Source: Agromyces hippuratus (GTDB taxonomy: Bacteria; Actinomycetota; Actinomycetes; Actinomycetales; Microbacteriaceae). Taken from it: a stretch of 64,000 nt of DNA. Shown here piece after piece: positions 1 to 9,456 of the stretch. The notes beneath the pieces were generated by a model. It searched no databases, was not told the DNA's origin, and worked only from the letters and a program-made list of their open reading frames with translations. The stretch spans positions 558,001 through 622,000 of the forward strand of contig NZ_JACCFI010000001.1 in NCBI RefSeq assembly GCF_013410355.1, read 5' to 3'. How positions within the stretch are numbered: position 1 is the first letter of the stretch; the number at the start of each line of letters is the position of its first letter. Position numbers and translations under genes: made by a program.

Positions 1-576
1 CAGGGTGGTCACGACCACGCACGCGCTGCCGGCCACGATGACGTTGACGCCGAGTGAGACGAGCACCACGAGCAGCGACGCACCGACGGTCGCGGCGATC
101 GCGTAGAGCGAGCCGACGTGCATGAGCGCGATCGGCAGGTTCAGCGCGACATCGCGCAGGATCGAGCCGCCGACGGCGGAGAGCACGCCGACGAACACGG
201 CCGGCACGACGGGTGCTCCGAAGGCGAGCGCCTTCGTCGTGCCGATCGCGCCGAAGAGACCGATCGTGACCGCGTCGAGGGCGATGATGAGCCCGTTGAG
301 CCGGGTGAACACCCGGAGCAGCAGCATGCCGAGCAGCGCCGCCGCGGTCGCGACGGGGATGTACCAGTTGTCGAAGATCGCGGCCGGGGGCTGATTCAGC
401 AGCACGTCGCGGAGGAGACCGCCGCCGAGCCCCACGAGCACGCCGATCAGCGCGACGCCGAGCAGGTCGATGCGGCGCTCGGTGAGGCGGGCGGCGAACA
501 TCGCACCCTGGATGGCTCCGATCGCCACTGCGGTGAGGTCGAGCCAGAGCGGGATGACGAAGAGTGCGGAGCTCAC
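1..576 (-). CDS. TRIC/UPF0126-type cation channel (3' end cut by window)
   Basis: This is an integral membrane protein of the trimeric intracellular cation channel family (UPF0126, YicG-like), probably a monovalent cation channel. The 192 visible codons carry two copies of the family repeat: GGGLLRDVL at residues 51-59 and GGSILRDV at 136-143, each within three hydrophobic helices, as expected for the duplicated architecture. Only the last helix or so is missing beyond base 1. The start is GTG at 576; it overlaps the TGA of the upstream epimerase gene as GTGA, so the two genes are translationally coupled. The family assignment is confident; the ion selectivity is inferred from the family. Confidence 0.85.
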   Translation of the reverse strand, partial: MSSALFVIPLWLDLTAVAIGAIQGAMFAARLTERRIDLLGVALIGVLVGLGGGLLRDVLLNQPPAAIFDNWYIPVATAAALLGMLLLRVFTRLNGLIIALDAVTIGLFGAIGTTKALAFGAPVVPAVFVGVLSAVGGSILRDVALNLPIALMHVGSLYAIAATVGASLLVVLVSLGVNVIVAGSACVVVTTL

Positions 577-1319
577 GGCACCAGTGAATCACGCGCCGCG
601 AGGAACTGCTCGAAGGTGACGTTCGCGGTCTGCCCGTCGGGCACGAGCGCGCTGCCCGAGCGGAAGGCGCGGAAGGTCGCGCCGGGCAGGCGCAGGGGCA
701 TCACCGGGCGATGCGAGCCTCGCGCCGTGCGGTAGGCCTCCGCGAGCGAGCGGACCGTGCGCACCTCGGGGCCGCCGAGGTCGGGCACGCGCCCCGCCGG
801 CGCCGAGTCGAGGAGTTCGACGAGCCGGTCGACGAGTTCGCCCACGTCGATCGGCTGCAGGCTGATCGACGGTGCGACGAGCACGGGGGAGTATCGCTGC
901 GCGTCGAGGAGCGAGGTCACGAAGGTGTGGAACTGGGTCGCCCGGAGGATCGTGTGCGGCATGCCCGCGCCGGTCACGACCGCCTCGGTCGCGAGCTTGC
1001 CGCGGTAGTACGGGAGCGGGTTGCGATCGATGCCCGCGATCGAGAGCAGCACGAGGTGCGGGCGCCGATCGGGGCCGATCGCTTCGACGAGCGTGCGGGC
1101 GATCCCAGAGTCGTCGTGGTTCGTCGTCGCCAGGTGCACGATCGTGTCGACCCCGTCGACGGCCTGCTCGATGCCGTCGCCGGTGGCGAGGTCGCCCGTC
1201 ACGACGCCCGGTCCGCTGCGGCGGCTCAGCGCTCGCACCGTGTCGCCCCGAGCGCGGAGGCGCTCGACGAGCCGGCGCCCGACGGTTCCGGTCGCTCCGG
1301 TGACGAGGATCTCTGCCAT
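573..1319 (-). CDS. NAD(P)-binding SDR/NmrA-like epimerase-type protein
   Basis: This is a 248-residue atypical short-chain dehydrogenase with an N-terminal Rossmann fold: the dinucleotide motif GATGTVG lies at residues 8-14, straight after the first beta strand. No YxxxK catalytic pair is obvious, which fits the NmrA/SDR_a5 type that binds NAD(P) and may act as a redox sensor or a reductase of unknown substrate. The start is ATG 1319, preceded by GGAGAGG on the minus strand; a longer reading frame upstream lacks a ribosome binding site. The gene is coupled by a 4-base overlap to the downstream channel gene. The substrate cannot be read from sequence. Confidence 0.8.
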   Translation of the reverse strand: MAEILVTGATGTVGRRLVERLRARGDTVRALSRRSGPGVVTGDLATGDGIEQAVDGVDTIVHLATTNHDDSGIARTLVEAIGPDRRPHLVLLSIAGIDRNPLPYYRGKLATEAVVTGAGMPHTILRATQFHTFVTSLLDAQRYSPVLVAPSISLQPIDVGELVDRLVELLDSAPAGRVPDLGGPEVRTVRSLAEAYRTARGSHRPVMPLRLPGATFRAFRSGSALVPDGQTANVTFEQFLAARDSLVP

Positions 1320-1430
1320 GCGCTGCCTCTCCCTCTCCGGGTCGGCCGTTGCGGGCGGCCGAGGCCAGTCAAGCACGGGGACTCGGGTCGCCGCGGCATC
1401 CGCTTCGGCCGGTTCGCGCCTGCATGGTGG

Positions 1431-1436
1431 GAGAAT
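1431..1436 (+). promoter_or_regulatory. -10 box of recO (GAGAAT, leaderless)
   Basis: The sequence TGGGAGAAT is followed by five bases and then the GTG start of recO. The same GAGAAT-N5-GTG arrangement precedes dusB at 12891, and GAGAAT-N6-ATG precedes the polymerase gene at 42433. It is inferred to be the -10 hexamer of a leaderless transcript. No convincing -35 box is visible. Confidence 0.5.
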
Positions 1437-1441
1437 GAAGG

Positions 1442-2179
1442 GTGCCCGTGTACCGAGATGAAGCCGTCGTGCTCCGCACCCACAAGCTGGGCGAAGCCGA
1501 TCGCATCGTCACCCTGCTGACGCGGCAGCACGGCAAGATCCGCGCCGTCGCCAAGGGCGTGCGGCGCACGGGCTCGAAGTTCGGGTCACGGCTCGAGCCG
1601 TTCATGGTCGCCGACCTGCAGCTCTACGAGGGCCGGAGCCTCGACGTCGTGACGCAGGCCGAGTCGCTCGGCTCCTACGGTGCCCTCATCACCCAGGATT
1701 ACTCGGCCTACACGGCCGCGAATGCCATGGTCGAGGCCGCCGACAAGCTCACCGAGGCCGAGGGGTCTCTGCAGCAGTACCTGCTGCTCGTCGGTGCCCT
1801 GCGCTCCCTCTCTCGACACGAGCACGGTGCGAGCCTCACCCTCGACTCCTACCTGCTGCGCGCCCTCGCCCTCGCGGGCTGGGCGCCGAGCTTCCAGGAC
1901 TGCGCCCGGTGCGGCCGGGTCGGCGAACACACGGCGGTCGTGGTGCAGCTCGGCGGCGTGGTCTGCGACGAATGCGCCCCGCCCGGCACGCCGCGCATCG
2001 CCGGCTCGACCGTGGCCCTGCTCGGCGCGCTGCTCGCCGGCGACTGGGTGTTCGCGAAGGCGTCGAGCGAGCGCGACCGCAGTCAGGCCAGCGGCATCAT
2101 CGCCGCCTACACCCAGTGGCACCTCGAGCGGGGTCTCCGCTCGCTGCCGCACGTATCCAGAGAGACGACCGCCCAGTGA
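1442..2179 (+). CDS. recO: DNA repair protein RecO
   Basis: RecO is a recombination mediator that, with RecR and RecF, loads RecA onto SSB-coated single-stranded DNA and anneals complementary strands. The 245-residue protein has the N-terminal OB-fold (opening PVYRDEAVVLRTHKLGEADR), a helical middle and a C-terminal zinc finger with Cys154, Cys157, Cys175 and Cys178. Length is normal for the family. The GTG start at 1442 follows the GAGAAT -10 box by five bases, so the message is probably leaderless. The stop overlaps the GTG start of uppS (GTGA), so the two genes form an operon, the usual recO-uppS pairing of actinobacteria. Confidence 0.97.
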   Translation: MPVYRDEAVVLRTHKLGEADRIVTLLTRQHGKIRAVAKGVRRTGSKFGSRLEPFMVADLQLYEGRSLDVVTQAESLGSYGALITQDYSAYTAANAMVEAADKLTEAEGSLQQYLLLVGALRSLSRHEHGASLTLDSYLLRALALAGWAPSFQDCARCGRVGEHTAVVVQLGGVVCDECAPPGTPRIAGSTVALLGALLAGDWVFAKASSERDRSQASGIIAAYTQWHLERGLRSLPHVSRETTAQ

Positions 2180-2985
2180 GCCCGAAGCCCTACACCCACC
2201 GCGACGCCGTGCCCTACCGGCCGCTCGACTGGACGGGCCTCTATCCGCCCGAGCTGCCGAAGGGGGCCGTGCCCGAGCACGTCGCCATCGTCATGGACGG
2301 CAACGGGCGTTGGGCGAACCGTCGCGGACTCACTCGAATCGAAGGCCACAAGGCCGGCGAGATCGCGCTGCTCGACGTCGTCGCCGGCGCGATTCAGGCC
2401 GGGGTGAAGCACCTCTCGGTCTATGCGTTCTCGACCGAGAACTGGAAGCGCTCGCCCGAAGAGGTTCGCTTCCTCATGGGGTACAACCGCGACGTGCTGC
2501 ACCGGCGCCGCGACCAGCTCAACGAGTGGGGCGTGCGCATCCGCTGGGCAGGGCGGCGCCCGCGTCTCTGGGCCTCGGTCATCAAGGAGCTGCAGGTCGC
2601 CGAGCAGCTGACGGCTGGCAACGACACCCTGACCCTCACGATGTGCGTCAACTACGGCGGGCGCACCGAGATCGCCGACGCCGTGCGATCGATCGCCGAC
2701 GACGTGGCATCCGGTCGCCTTCGCCCGTCGGCCGTGTCGGAGAAGCTCATCGCGAAGCGGCTCTACGTGCCCGATCTGCCCGACGTCGACCTCTTCGTGC
2801 GCAGCTCGGGGGAGCAGCGCACCTCGAACTTCATGCTGTGGCAGTCGGCGTACGCCGAGATGGTGTTCCTCGACACGCTGTGGCCCGACTTCTCGCGCGT
2901 CGACCTGTGGCAGGCCATCGAGCTCTACGCCGGACGCAATCGCCGCTTCGGCGGTGCGATCGACGCGCCGACCGCCGGCAGCTGA
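2176..2985 (+). CDS. uppS: isoprenyl transferase (cis-prenyl diphosphate synthase)
   Basis: This enzyme condenses isopentenyl diphosphate units in cis onto an allylic primer to make the long-chain polyprenyl diphosphate that carries cell-wall precursors. The 269-residue protein shows the family signature MDGNGRW at residues 40-46, where Asp41 is the magnesium-binding residue, and the downstream block DLFVRSSGEQRTSNF that binds substrate. The N-terminal extension before the signature, with the YRPLDW motif, is typical of actinobacterial members. The GTG start at 2176 overlaps the recO stop, so it is co-transcribed with recO. Whether the product is decaprenyl or undecaprenyl length cannot be told. 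Confidence 0.96.
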   Translation: MSPKPYTHRDAVPYRPLDWTGLYPPELPKGAVPEHVAIVMDGNGRWANRRGLTRIEGHKAGEIALLDVVAGAIQAGVKHLSVYAFSTENWKRSPEEVRFLMGYNRDVLHRRRDQLNEWGVRIRWAGRRPRLWASVIKELQVAEQLTAGNDTLTLTMCVNYGGRTEIADAVRSIADDVASGRLRPSAVSEKLIAKRLYVPDLPDVDLFVRSSGEQRTSNFMLWQSAYAEMVFLDTLWPDFSRVDLWQAIELYAGRNRRFGGAIDAPTAGS

Positions 2986-3003
2986 CACCGGCGGCCGGCG
3001 GCA

Positions 3004-6000
3004 TCAGCCGAGGCCGAGCTCGATCGCGAGCGACCGCGCCTTGGCGAGCGCTGCGCTCGAGCCAGGCCGGGCTGCGAGTTCCGCCAGCCCCGGCCATGCG
3101 GCGTGCTCGGCCGGGATCCGGCCCGCCGCTGCAGCGGCGCGCAGCAACGGCGCTCGAAGCAGCGCCGCGTCGAGCACGCGGTTCAGCCACGACGGCGGCT
3201 TCGACTGGGATGCTGCGTAGCGGACGGATTCGGTGAGCATCGGCCACAGCACCGGCAGCGCGCGCGTCTCGCGTTCGATCGAGCCCATCATGCGCGCAGG
3301 CGTAATGTCGGGCAGCGGCAGCAGACGCGACATGGCCAGGCGCACCGAATCGGCTGAGAACCGACGGCCTGCGACCATCGCGTCGACGCTGTAGCGCGAC
3401 TCGACGTCAGAGCACAGGGACGCCAGTACGACCGCGACCATGAGCACCGTCAAGGGAGGAACCGAGTCGCTGCTCGACGGGCCGTTCTCGGCGGCGCCCC
3501 GGTCGCGGAACTCCGAGGGGATGATCCGGCCGAGCGCGTCGTCCCACTGCAACCATCGTCGTTCGTCACCCGCGATGGTATCGGCATCGAGCTGACCCTC
3601 GCGGTCGAGTGCGTAGGACCAGGCCATGAGCGCCCGGTACCGCACCTCGGGTGCTTCAGGCAGGCTGAACTCGATCGGCACGAAGCGCTTCGACCCGCGC
3701 AGGTGCGATGACGAGGCGAGGTGCACGCCATCGTCGATGGCCGCTCCCGTCCCGTCGCCGGCGGGCCAGAACGCATCGAGATCGACGGCGGACTCCAGCG
3801 AAGCGACTCCGGAGGCGGGGGTCGCGGTCGATTCGGGGAGCTGTGCGGCGATCGCCTTCGCAGAGGCCACGGCGCGCGATGAGCCCGGTCGGGCAGCGAG
3901 GGTGCGGGTGTGCGGGAGGTCGAGCGTCGACGGATCCGCGATGCCGGTTGCGACGGCATCGATGGCGCCGGGCAGCAGGGCACCGATCGCCTCGGTGGCC
4001 TCCGCGGTGCCCGCCGTCATTCGAACCGCTCCCAGAGACGCGCCCAAGAAGCCGTCGAGGAGCGGCCAGGCGACCGAGCCGAGTCCGGCCTCGCTCAGTT
4101 CCAGCGCAACGCGCGCGAGCTGCGCGCCACCCGGGCCACTCCGGCCGAGTAGGCAGGGATCGGCCACTCCCGGCCGCAGCAGCCCGCGGTCCCACGCCTC
4201 CAGCACCGCCTCGAACATGTCGGTGGCGGCCTTCGGGTGGGGTGAGCACAGGCCGCAGAGCATTCGTGCGGCGAGGCGCGGCGTGAGCGGCGCGCTGCGG
4301 CGCGCGAGCTGTCGCCACTCGAACCCGCTGCCGGCCTCGAGTCCATCGCGCGAGCAGGTGCCATCGCCCCATGTCGGCAACTCGAGCGGAGTGCCCCAGC
4401 CGTACCTCGTCGTGTCGATGCGCCGTGGGAACTGGGCGAGTGATGCCGGCAGCGCAATGACGTCACGGCGCCAGTCGCCGTCCTCGTCCTGCACGAGCGA
4501 CGGCTCGAGCAATGGATCGAGGGCGAATGCGCGCGCCGCTGGTCCGGCCGCGACCGTCATCCGTTCGCCGGACTGGAGCACGATGGGCACCTCCAGCACG
4601 GCGAGTGCGTCGAGGTGCCGCTGCTCGACGAGCGTGAGGTCGAGTCGGATCATCGCGAGGAACAGATCCGCCTCACTCGCGGTGGCGCCCGTATCGCGGT
4701 ATTCCTGCAGGCGCTCGACGAGGTCGTCCGGCGCGATCCGAAGGTCGTCCCACGACGGCGTGGACAACAGCGTCGGAACCTCGCCGAGCCGTTGGACGAC
4801 CGCGGCTTCGCGCGCCGGCATCGGACCGAAGACCACATCGCTCCGCCAATCGTCGCCGCCGGGTTGCACGAGCCGGTCGAGCAATCGGATGCGGGTACGG
4901 GCGACCCAGTCCGCAGCGGCGCTCGCTCCCGCCCGCCAGTTCGGCCTCAGTCCGCGGAGCGCGGCGCGCGCTGCCTCCGCATCCGCACGCGCGACCGCGT
5001 TCGCGAGCTCCAGGAAGCGGTCGACCTCGAGATCCTCGGCGCCGTCCGGGCGCGAGTACAGCACACCTGCGGCCTCGGCGAGTGCGGAAGACGAGACCTC
5101 CGGCAGCTGGAATCGCGGTACCGTCCACACCTCGGGTGCGGGTTGCCACGCGGTCGAAGCGGTCTCGGTCTCCGGCACGGTCTCGGTGGCGACGCCCCAT
5201 CGCTCCCGGAGCGCTCTCGCCGCTTTCGCGAGCGTCCCGTCTCGTCCGGACTCGATCGGCGACAGGGCGATCACGGCAGTCTCCGCCGCTTCGCCGGTGA
5301 GTGGCATCGAGCGGCGCAGCGCTGCGTCGAGCACGATCCGCCGTGCGGCCTTGGACTTCGCCGCGAGCGAGAGCGAGAGCACGTCGGCGGCCTGGTATTC
5401 GTCGCCGAACTCGATGATCGTGGGCGCGAGGGCAGTGATCACCGGGGCATCCGCGTGGCTGATGGCTCCAAGGAGCGCGTCGGCATGTGCGACGAGCTCT
5501 GCGTCGGTCAGCGCCAGGGATTCGGTGAGGACGCCGGCCCAGACCTTGCGATCGCCGGGGCGCTGGGCGGCGTCGAGCGCGGACAGCACGAGCGGCACCG
5601 CTTCGTCGCGGTCGACCCAGCCCTGCTCGAACCCGGCGGCGACCACTGCGCCGAACGGTCCGGTTGCTGGCGCTCCCACGGCGACCCCGATGCGCAGATG
5701 ATCGATGAAACGCGATCGGATGACAGCGGCGTCGATCGGGCCGCGACCGGCCGGATACAGCTCCGCCTCCAGGCCGAGCGCGACAGCCGCGTAGACGGCC
5801 CAGTCCTTCAGATACTCCACGCTCTCGGGCACGGGCAGCCCGTGATGATGCACCAGGCGCACTGCACGACCGGCGTGCACCGAGGTCGCATGCTCCCAGG
5901 GGCGTCGGTTGGAGCGGCACGCGCGGGACGTGAAGGCGATCGCGAAGTCCGGACCGCGCGTCGCGAGCACCTCAGTGGCGAGCTGATCGGGCACGGAGCC

Positions 6001-6279
6001 CGGCCCGCCCAGGACCGCCTCCGCACGTCGGGCATCCGCACCCACGCGGATCGCGAACAGCGCGAGCATCCCGTGGTCGGCATCGCCGACCACCGACTCG
6101 CGGGTGATGGTGTTCCCCTCGGTGACCCACATGTCCCAGTCGCCGCGCTGCAGGCCGGCGCGAGCCTCACGCCGTTGCGCCTCGGTCCCGACCGGGAGCT
6201 CGAGCGCGACCGCTTGCCGGGCGTCGGCCCAGCCGAGGTCGCGGAACAGCTCGAGCGAGCGTGCGAGGGCGTCGGTCAT
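3004..6279 (-). CDS. large hypothetical protein of a SWIM-linked operon (DUF6493-like)
   Basis: This 1091-residue protein has no signal peptide and no membrane segment. It is rich in Ala, Arg and Leu, with helical, HEAT-like stretches over most of its length, and shows no recognisable catalytic motif. It is encoded directly after a SWIM zinc-finger gene with an ATGA overlap (stop of one, start of the other), and its start at 6279 has a clear AAGGAG site. Large DUF6493-type proteins are known next to SWIM proteins in actinobacteria, often together with MoxR ATPase and VWA genes; I place it near that group from size and context, not from a motif. Its role is unknown; a scaffold working with the SWIM protein is an inference. 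Confidence 0.6.
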   Translation of the reverse strand: MTDALARSLELFRDLGWADARQAVALELPVGTEAQRREARAGLQRGDWDMWVTEGNTITRESVVGDADHGMLALFAIRVGADARRAEAVLGGPGSVPDQLATEVLATRGPDFAIAFTSRACRSNRRPWEHATSVHAGRAVRLVHHHGLPVPESVEYLKDWAVYAAVALGLEAELYPAGRGPIDAAVIRSRFIDHLRIGVAVGAPATGPFGAVVAAGFEQGWVDRDEAVPLVLSALDAAQRPGDRKVWAGVLTESLALTDAELVAHADALLGAISHADAPVITALAPTIIEFGDEYQAADVLSLSLAAKSKAARRIVLDAALRRSMPLTGEAAETAVIALSPIESGRDGTLAKAARALRERWGVATETVPETETASTAWQPAPEVWTVPRFQLPEVSSSALAEAAGVLYSRPDGAEDLEVDRFLELANAVARADAEAARAALRGLRPNWRAGASAAADWVARTRIRLLDRLVQPGGDDWRSDVVFGPMPAREAAVVQRLGEVPTLLSTPSWDDLRIAPDDLVERLQEYRDTGATASEADLFLAMIRLDLTLVEQRHLDALAVLEVPIVLQSGERMTVAAGPAARAFALDPLLEPSLVQDEDGDWRRDVIALPASLAQFPRRIDTTRYGWGTPLELPTWGDGTCSRDGLEAGSGFEWRQLARRSAPLTPRLAARMLCGLCSPHPKAATDMFEAVLEAWDRGLLRPGVADPCLLGRSGPGGAQLARVALELSEAGLGSVAWPLLDGFLGASLGAVRMTAGTAEATEAIGALLPGAIDAVATGIADPSTLDLPHTRTLAARPGSSRAVASAKAIAAQLPESTATPASGVASLESAVDLDAFWPAGDGTGAAIDDGVHLASSSHLRGSKRFVPIEFSLPEAPEVRYRALMAWSYALDREGQLDADTIAGDERRWLQWDDALGRIIPSEFRDRGAAENGPSSSDSVPPLTVLMVAVVLASLCSDVESRYSVDAMVAGRRFSADSVRLAMSRLLPLPDITPARMMGSIERETRALPVLWPMLTESVRYAASQSKPPSWLNRVLDAALLRAPLLRAAAAAGRIPAEHAAWPGLAELAARPGSSAALAKARSLAIELGLG

Positions 6280-7616
6280 CGGATCTCCTTCATCATGATC
6301 TGCACGGCGAGCACGTGCTTGCACGGTCCTCGGTCGCTGCCCCCGGTGAGCTGCCACGTGCATGTGCAGCGTGCGGCGCCATCGGCGCCACGGACGCTGT
6401 AGACGGCGGGATCGTCGCGGTTGCCGGCGTGCACGAGCCATTCGCCGGGCTGCACGCCGGGCACGACCAGGTGCTGCGCGACGAGCCGACGCGCGGCGTC
6501 CACGCGAGGGTTGCCGCGGGTGACGCGCTCAGGGTCGTCGGGAAGCTCGCGGTGGAAGTGGGCGCGAGCGTGCACGTCCCAGCCGACACGGCCGGAGGCG
6601 GCGAGCACAGCGAGGCCCGACTCGACTTCTGCCATCGTGAGTCCGGACTCGAGGCGCAGCCGTTCGACGTCGATCGCCGGTTCGAAGGCCAGCAACGCCG
6701 AGACGAGTGCCGCGTGTCCGGTGGCGTCGGGTTCGGCCAGTGCACTCACCAGCGAACCCTCGCCGGAGAATCCGCGCCATGCCTCCTTGGTGATGCCGAG
6801 CAGCAGGCGAGCGTGTCGGAGCTCCACCTCGAACGCCGTGGTCCCCGGCTCTCCGTCGGCGGGGCCGTACACGGTGAGTCCGGTCACGTGGGGGAGCAGC
6901 CGCTTCAGGGCGCTCAGGCGATGCAGACCGTGCACGTGGACAGCGCCAGGGATGCGCCGCGGTGCGATGCGGAACTCCGAGGCGGTCGGGGCGAGCCAAC
7001 CGGCCGATCCCGCGGCGGTCGCTGCGGGGATCGAGGTCAGCAGCGTGCGGGCGGCGGCCCGGTCGAGCGTGAAGGCCCGCTCGAGTCGACGGTGCATCTC
7101 CGCGACGTTGCCGAGCGCAGGGACCCAGCGATCCGGCATCTCGACCGGTCGCTCGGTCGCCGCAGCGGATGGTGTGGCCACGGTCAACCCATGTCGGCCG
7201 ACGTCGAGGTGGAACAGCTCGTTCCGGCCGATCGAGGCGAGTGCCCGTCGCGTGGCCATCCCGATGTCGACGTTGGTGGTTCCGCGGGCCACCTCACCGC
7301 CGTCCAGGCCGGAGCCGAGCAGGTCGAGACGCGCGTACACGCTGTTGCAGGCCGAGAACACCTCCGCGCGCAGTCGATCGCCGTGAGCGGTCAGCACCGG
7401 GTCGCGCTGCGTGGTGGGGGTGTACTTGAAGTACCTGGTGGCGGTGATGTCGGCGAGCGACAGCAGTCCTCGCGCCAGCACTTGCGGCTCGGTCGCGAAG
7501 CCGTGGAAGAAGCTCGGACTGGCGACGGTACCGGCGGGCGTGAGTGCCGGGGCGAGCGCGAGTTCGAGCCGATCCTGAGTCGCCGATGACGCCGTCGTGA
7601 ACCCGCGAACACCCAT
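6276..7616 (-). CDS. SWIM zinc-finger protein
   Basis: This 446-residue protein carries a SWIM zinc finger at its C-terminus: the ligands are CTC followed about 14 residues later by CKH, within the last 35 residues. SWIM fingers bind DNA or proteins. The first about 400 residues are of unknown fold and contain no visible enzyme motif. The start chosen is ATG 7616, seven bases after the minus-strand -10 box TAGCCT at 7624-7629, so the message is probably leaderless; a GTG eight codons upstream is possible but would lie upstream of the expected transcription start. The gene overlaps the start of the 1091-residue gene, so the pair is one operon. Confidence 0.8.
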   Translation of the reverse strand: MGVRGFTTASSATQDRLELALAPALTPAGTVASPSFFHGFATEPQVLARGLLSLADITATRYFKYTPTTQRDPVLTAHGDRLRAEVFSACNSVYARLDLLGSGLDGGEVARGTTNVDIGMATRRALASIGRNELFHLDVGRHGLTVATPSAAATERPVEMPDRWVPALGNVAEMHRRLERAFTLDRAAARTLLTSIPAATAAGSAGWLAPTASEFRIAPRRIPGAVHVHGLHRLSALKRLLPHVTGLTVYGPADGEPGTTAFEVELRHARLLLGITKEAWRGFSGEGSLVSALAEPDATGHAALVSALLAFEPAIDVERLRLESGLTMAEVESGLAVLAASGRVGWDVHARAHFHRELPDDPERVTRGNPRVDAARRLVAQHLVVPGVQPGEWLVHAGNRDDPAVYSVRGADGAARCTCTWQLTGGSDRGPCKHVLAVQIMMKEIR

Positions 7617-7623
7617 GGGGATG

Positions 7624-7629
7624 AGGCTA
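7624..7629 (-). promoter_or_regulatory. -10 box of the SWIM operon (TAGCCT)
   Basis: TAGCCT on the minus strand lies seven bases upstream of ATG 7616, matching the leaderless spacing seen elsewhere in this window. It decides the start of the SWIM gene. Confidence 0.5.
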
Positions 7630-7693
7630 GCGGAGGCCACCCCCGCAACGAGGCGCTGGGCGTCGCCGAGCGGACCGGGCTTCAGACGAGGGA

Positions 7694-9406
7694 TCAGCGA
7701 CGTCCGCGACGCCCCATCACTCCGGCGAACAACGCGTGCAGCAGCGGCAGGGCGGAGGCGATCATGAGCGTCGTTCCGAGCACGGGGTTCGGGGCCACCA
7801 GCACCGCGCCGCCGATGAGCAGCGCGGCGAACAGCACGGCCGATACGACGCGGCGGGCGACGCCCTCGACTCGGTCGAGACGCCGTTCGAGACGTGAGGT
7901 GTCGAACGAGAGCCGACCCTCATCGGCCTTCGTGATGAGTGCATCGACGCGCTGCGGCAGCCGCCACAGGAGTCCGGCGCTCTTCATCGCCTCGGCGGCG
8001 AGATCCCGCGCGAGATCGCCGCGTTCCTCATCGAGGAGTCGGGCCGCATACGGTTCGACGGCGTCCCAGACGTTGAACTCGGGGTCGAGTCCGCTGCACA
8101 TGCCCGAGGTGAGCGCCATCGACCGGATCAGCAGCAGCAGGTGCTCGGGCAGCTGGAAGGGGAGCGAGCGCATGACATCGCCGAACTCCTCGCCGAACTC
8201 GCGGAACTCGCGCGGGTCGACATGTTTCAGTTGGGCGAACCCCATGCCGCCGAAGCGTGCGAAGAGTTGGGAGAGCGCGCGCTCGAGCTCGCCCGTCTCC
8301 GCCGAGGGCATGAGCACGCCGATCTCACGGGCGGCGTCGATCATGGCGCGACCGTCACGGGCGGCGACGGCGATGACGAGCGCGCGAAGCCCGGAGCGCA
8401 GCTCGGCCGGAACCTCGGCCATCATGCCGAAGTCGACGAAGGTGAGCCGCCACGGCGGAACAGAGCCGTTCGGCCCGTCGCCGTGCACGGTCGTGGGCGG
8501 CAACGGCGTGACGAAGATGTTGCCGGGGTGCGGATCGGCATGCACGAAGCCGTGCGTGAAGACCTGGTCGAACATGATCTCGGCGAAGACCCGAGCGACA
8601 TCGGCGGGTGGGATGCCGGCCGCCTGCAATGCGTCGGTGTCGTTGATCTTGATCGCCGTGACGTCTTCGAGGGTCAGCACCCGACGGGTCGTCCGCTCCC
8701 ACACCACGGCCGGGGCGTACACGCGGTCGTCGTCGGCGAACGACTCCGCGAAGCGCTCGGCACTCGCGGCCTCGTGCAGGTAGTCGATCTCCTCGAGGCT
8801 CGTCTGGGCGAACTCCTCGACGAGGGCAGGGGCATCCACCCGGTCGGACACGATGCGCACACGCCGTAGCCAACCGGCGACGCGGCGGAGTGCGGCGAGG
8901 TCGACGGCGACGATCTGGTCGATGCCGGGGCGCTGCACCTTGACGACGACGTCGTGGAGTCCGGTCTCCGCGGAATCGCCGTCGGAGAGCCGGGCGCGGT
9001 GCACCTGCCCGAGCGAGGCCGCCGCCACGGGCACCTCGTCGAACCGGTCGAAGATCCGCTCGAGGCGTGCGCCCAGCTCGGCCTCTGCGAGTTCGCGGAT
9101 CGCGGGGAACGGCACCGGCGGCACTTCGTCCTGCAGGCCCTCGAGCTCCGAGGTGATCTCGGGCGGCAGCACGTCGAGGCGTGAGGAGAGGAACTGCCCG
9201 ACCTTGATCATGAGCCCGCCGAGCTCGACGGCGAGCACGCGGAAGTCCTCGGCGAGCTTTCGGATGCGCCGTTCGCGCGTGTTCTCGGCGACCCGGGCGA
9301 GGCCCAGCTTCGGCAGCGCGAGTTCGAACCACCAGAGTTGGATCAGTCGCCGGGCCGCGAACGTCAGGATGCGGCGGGAGCGCGCCCGGCGTGCACCGTC
9401 GCTCAT
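7694..9406 (-). CDS. AarF/UbiB-type atypical kinase (ABC1 family)
   Basis: This 570-residue member of the UbiB/COQ8/ADCK protein-kinase-like family shows the family-defining KxGQ motif (KVGQFLSSR) in its N-terminal region, the lysine strand VVVKVQRPG, the catalytic-loop block HADPHPGNIFV and the metal-binding block FVDFGMM. Two hydrophobic segments at the C-terminus anchor it in the membrane, as is usual. The family supports lipid or quinone metabolism through an ATPase activity; the target in this organism is unknown. The start is ATG 9406 (MSDGARRARSRR), since the longer open frame overlaps the upstream padR gene and has an un-coding-like composition. It lies downstream of padR on the same strand and may be under its control. 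Confidence 0.88.
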   Translation of the reverse strand: MSDGARRARSRRILTFAARRLIQLWWFELALPKLGLARVAENTRERRIRKLAEDFRVLAVELGGLMIKVGQFLSSRLDVLPPEITSELEGLQDEVPPVPFPAIRELAEAELGARLERIFDRFDEVPVAAASLGQVHRARLSDGDSAETGLHDVVVKVQRPGIDQIVAVDLAALRRVAGWLRRVRIVSDRVDAPALVEEFAQTSLEEIDYLHEAASAERFAESFADDDRVYAPAVVWERTTRRVLTLEDVTAIKINDTDALQAAGIPPADVARVFAEIMFDQVFTHGFVHADPHPGNIFVTPLPPTTVHGDGPNGSVPPWRLTFVDFGMMAEVPAELRSGLRALVIAVAARDGRAMIDAAREIGVLMPSAETGELERALSQLFARFGGMGFAQLKHVDPREFREFGEEFGDVMRSLPFQLPEHLLLLIRSMALTSGMCSGLDPEFNVWDAVEPYAARLLDEERGDLARDLAAEAMKSAGLLWRLPQRVDALITKADEGRLSFDTSRLERRLDRVEGVARRVVSAVLFAALLIGGAVLVAPNPVLGTTLMIASALPLLHALFAGVMGRRGRR

Positions 9407-9456
9407 CGCGCCATCCGCTCGCCGGTTGCTCGATGGGGAAGCAGGGGCGCCACGTG

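Noticed and set aside
3626..5701. A 691-codon open frame on the plus strand opposite the 1091-residue gene
   Set aside because: It is an antisense shadow typical of high-GC DNA: Ser/Arg/Ala-rich, no domain, no ribosome binding site; the minus-strand frame has coupled start and normal codon bias.
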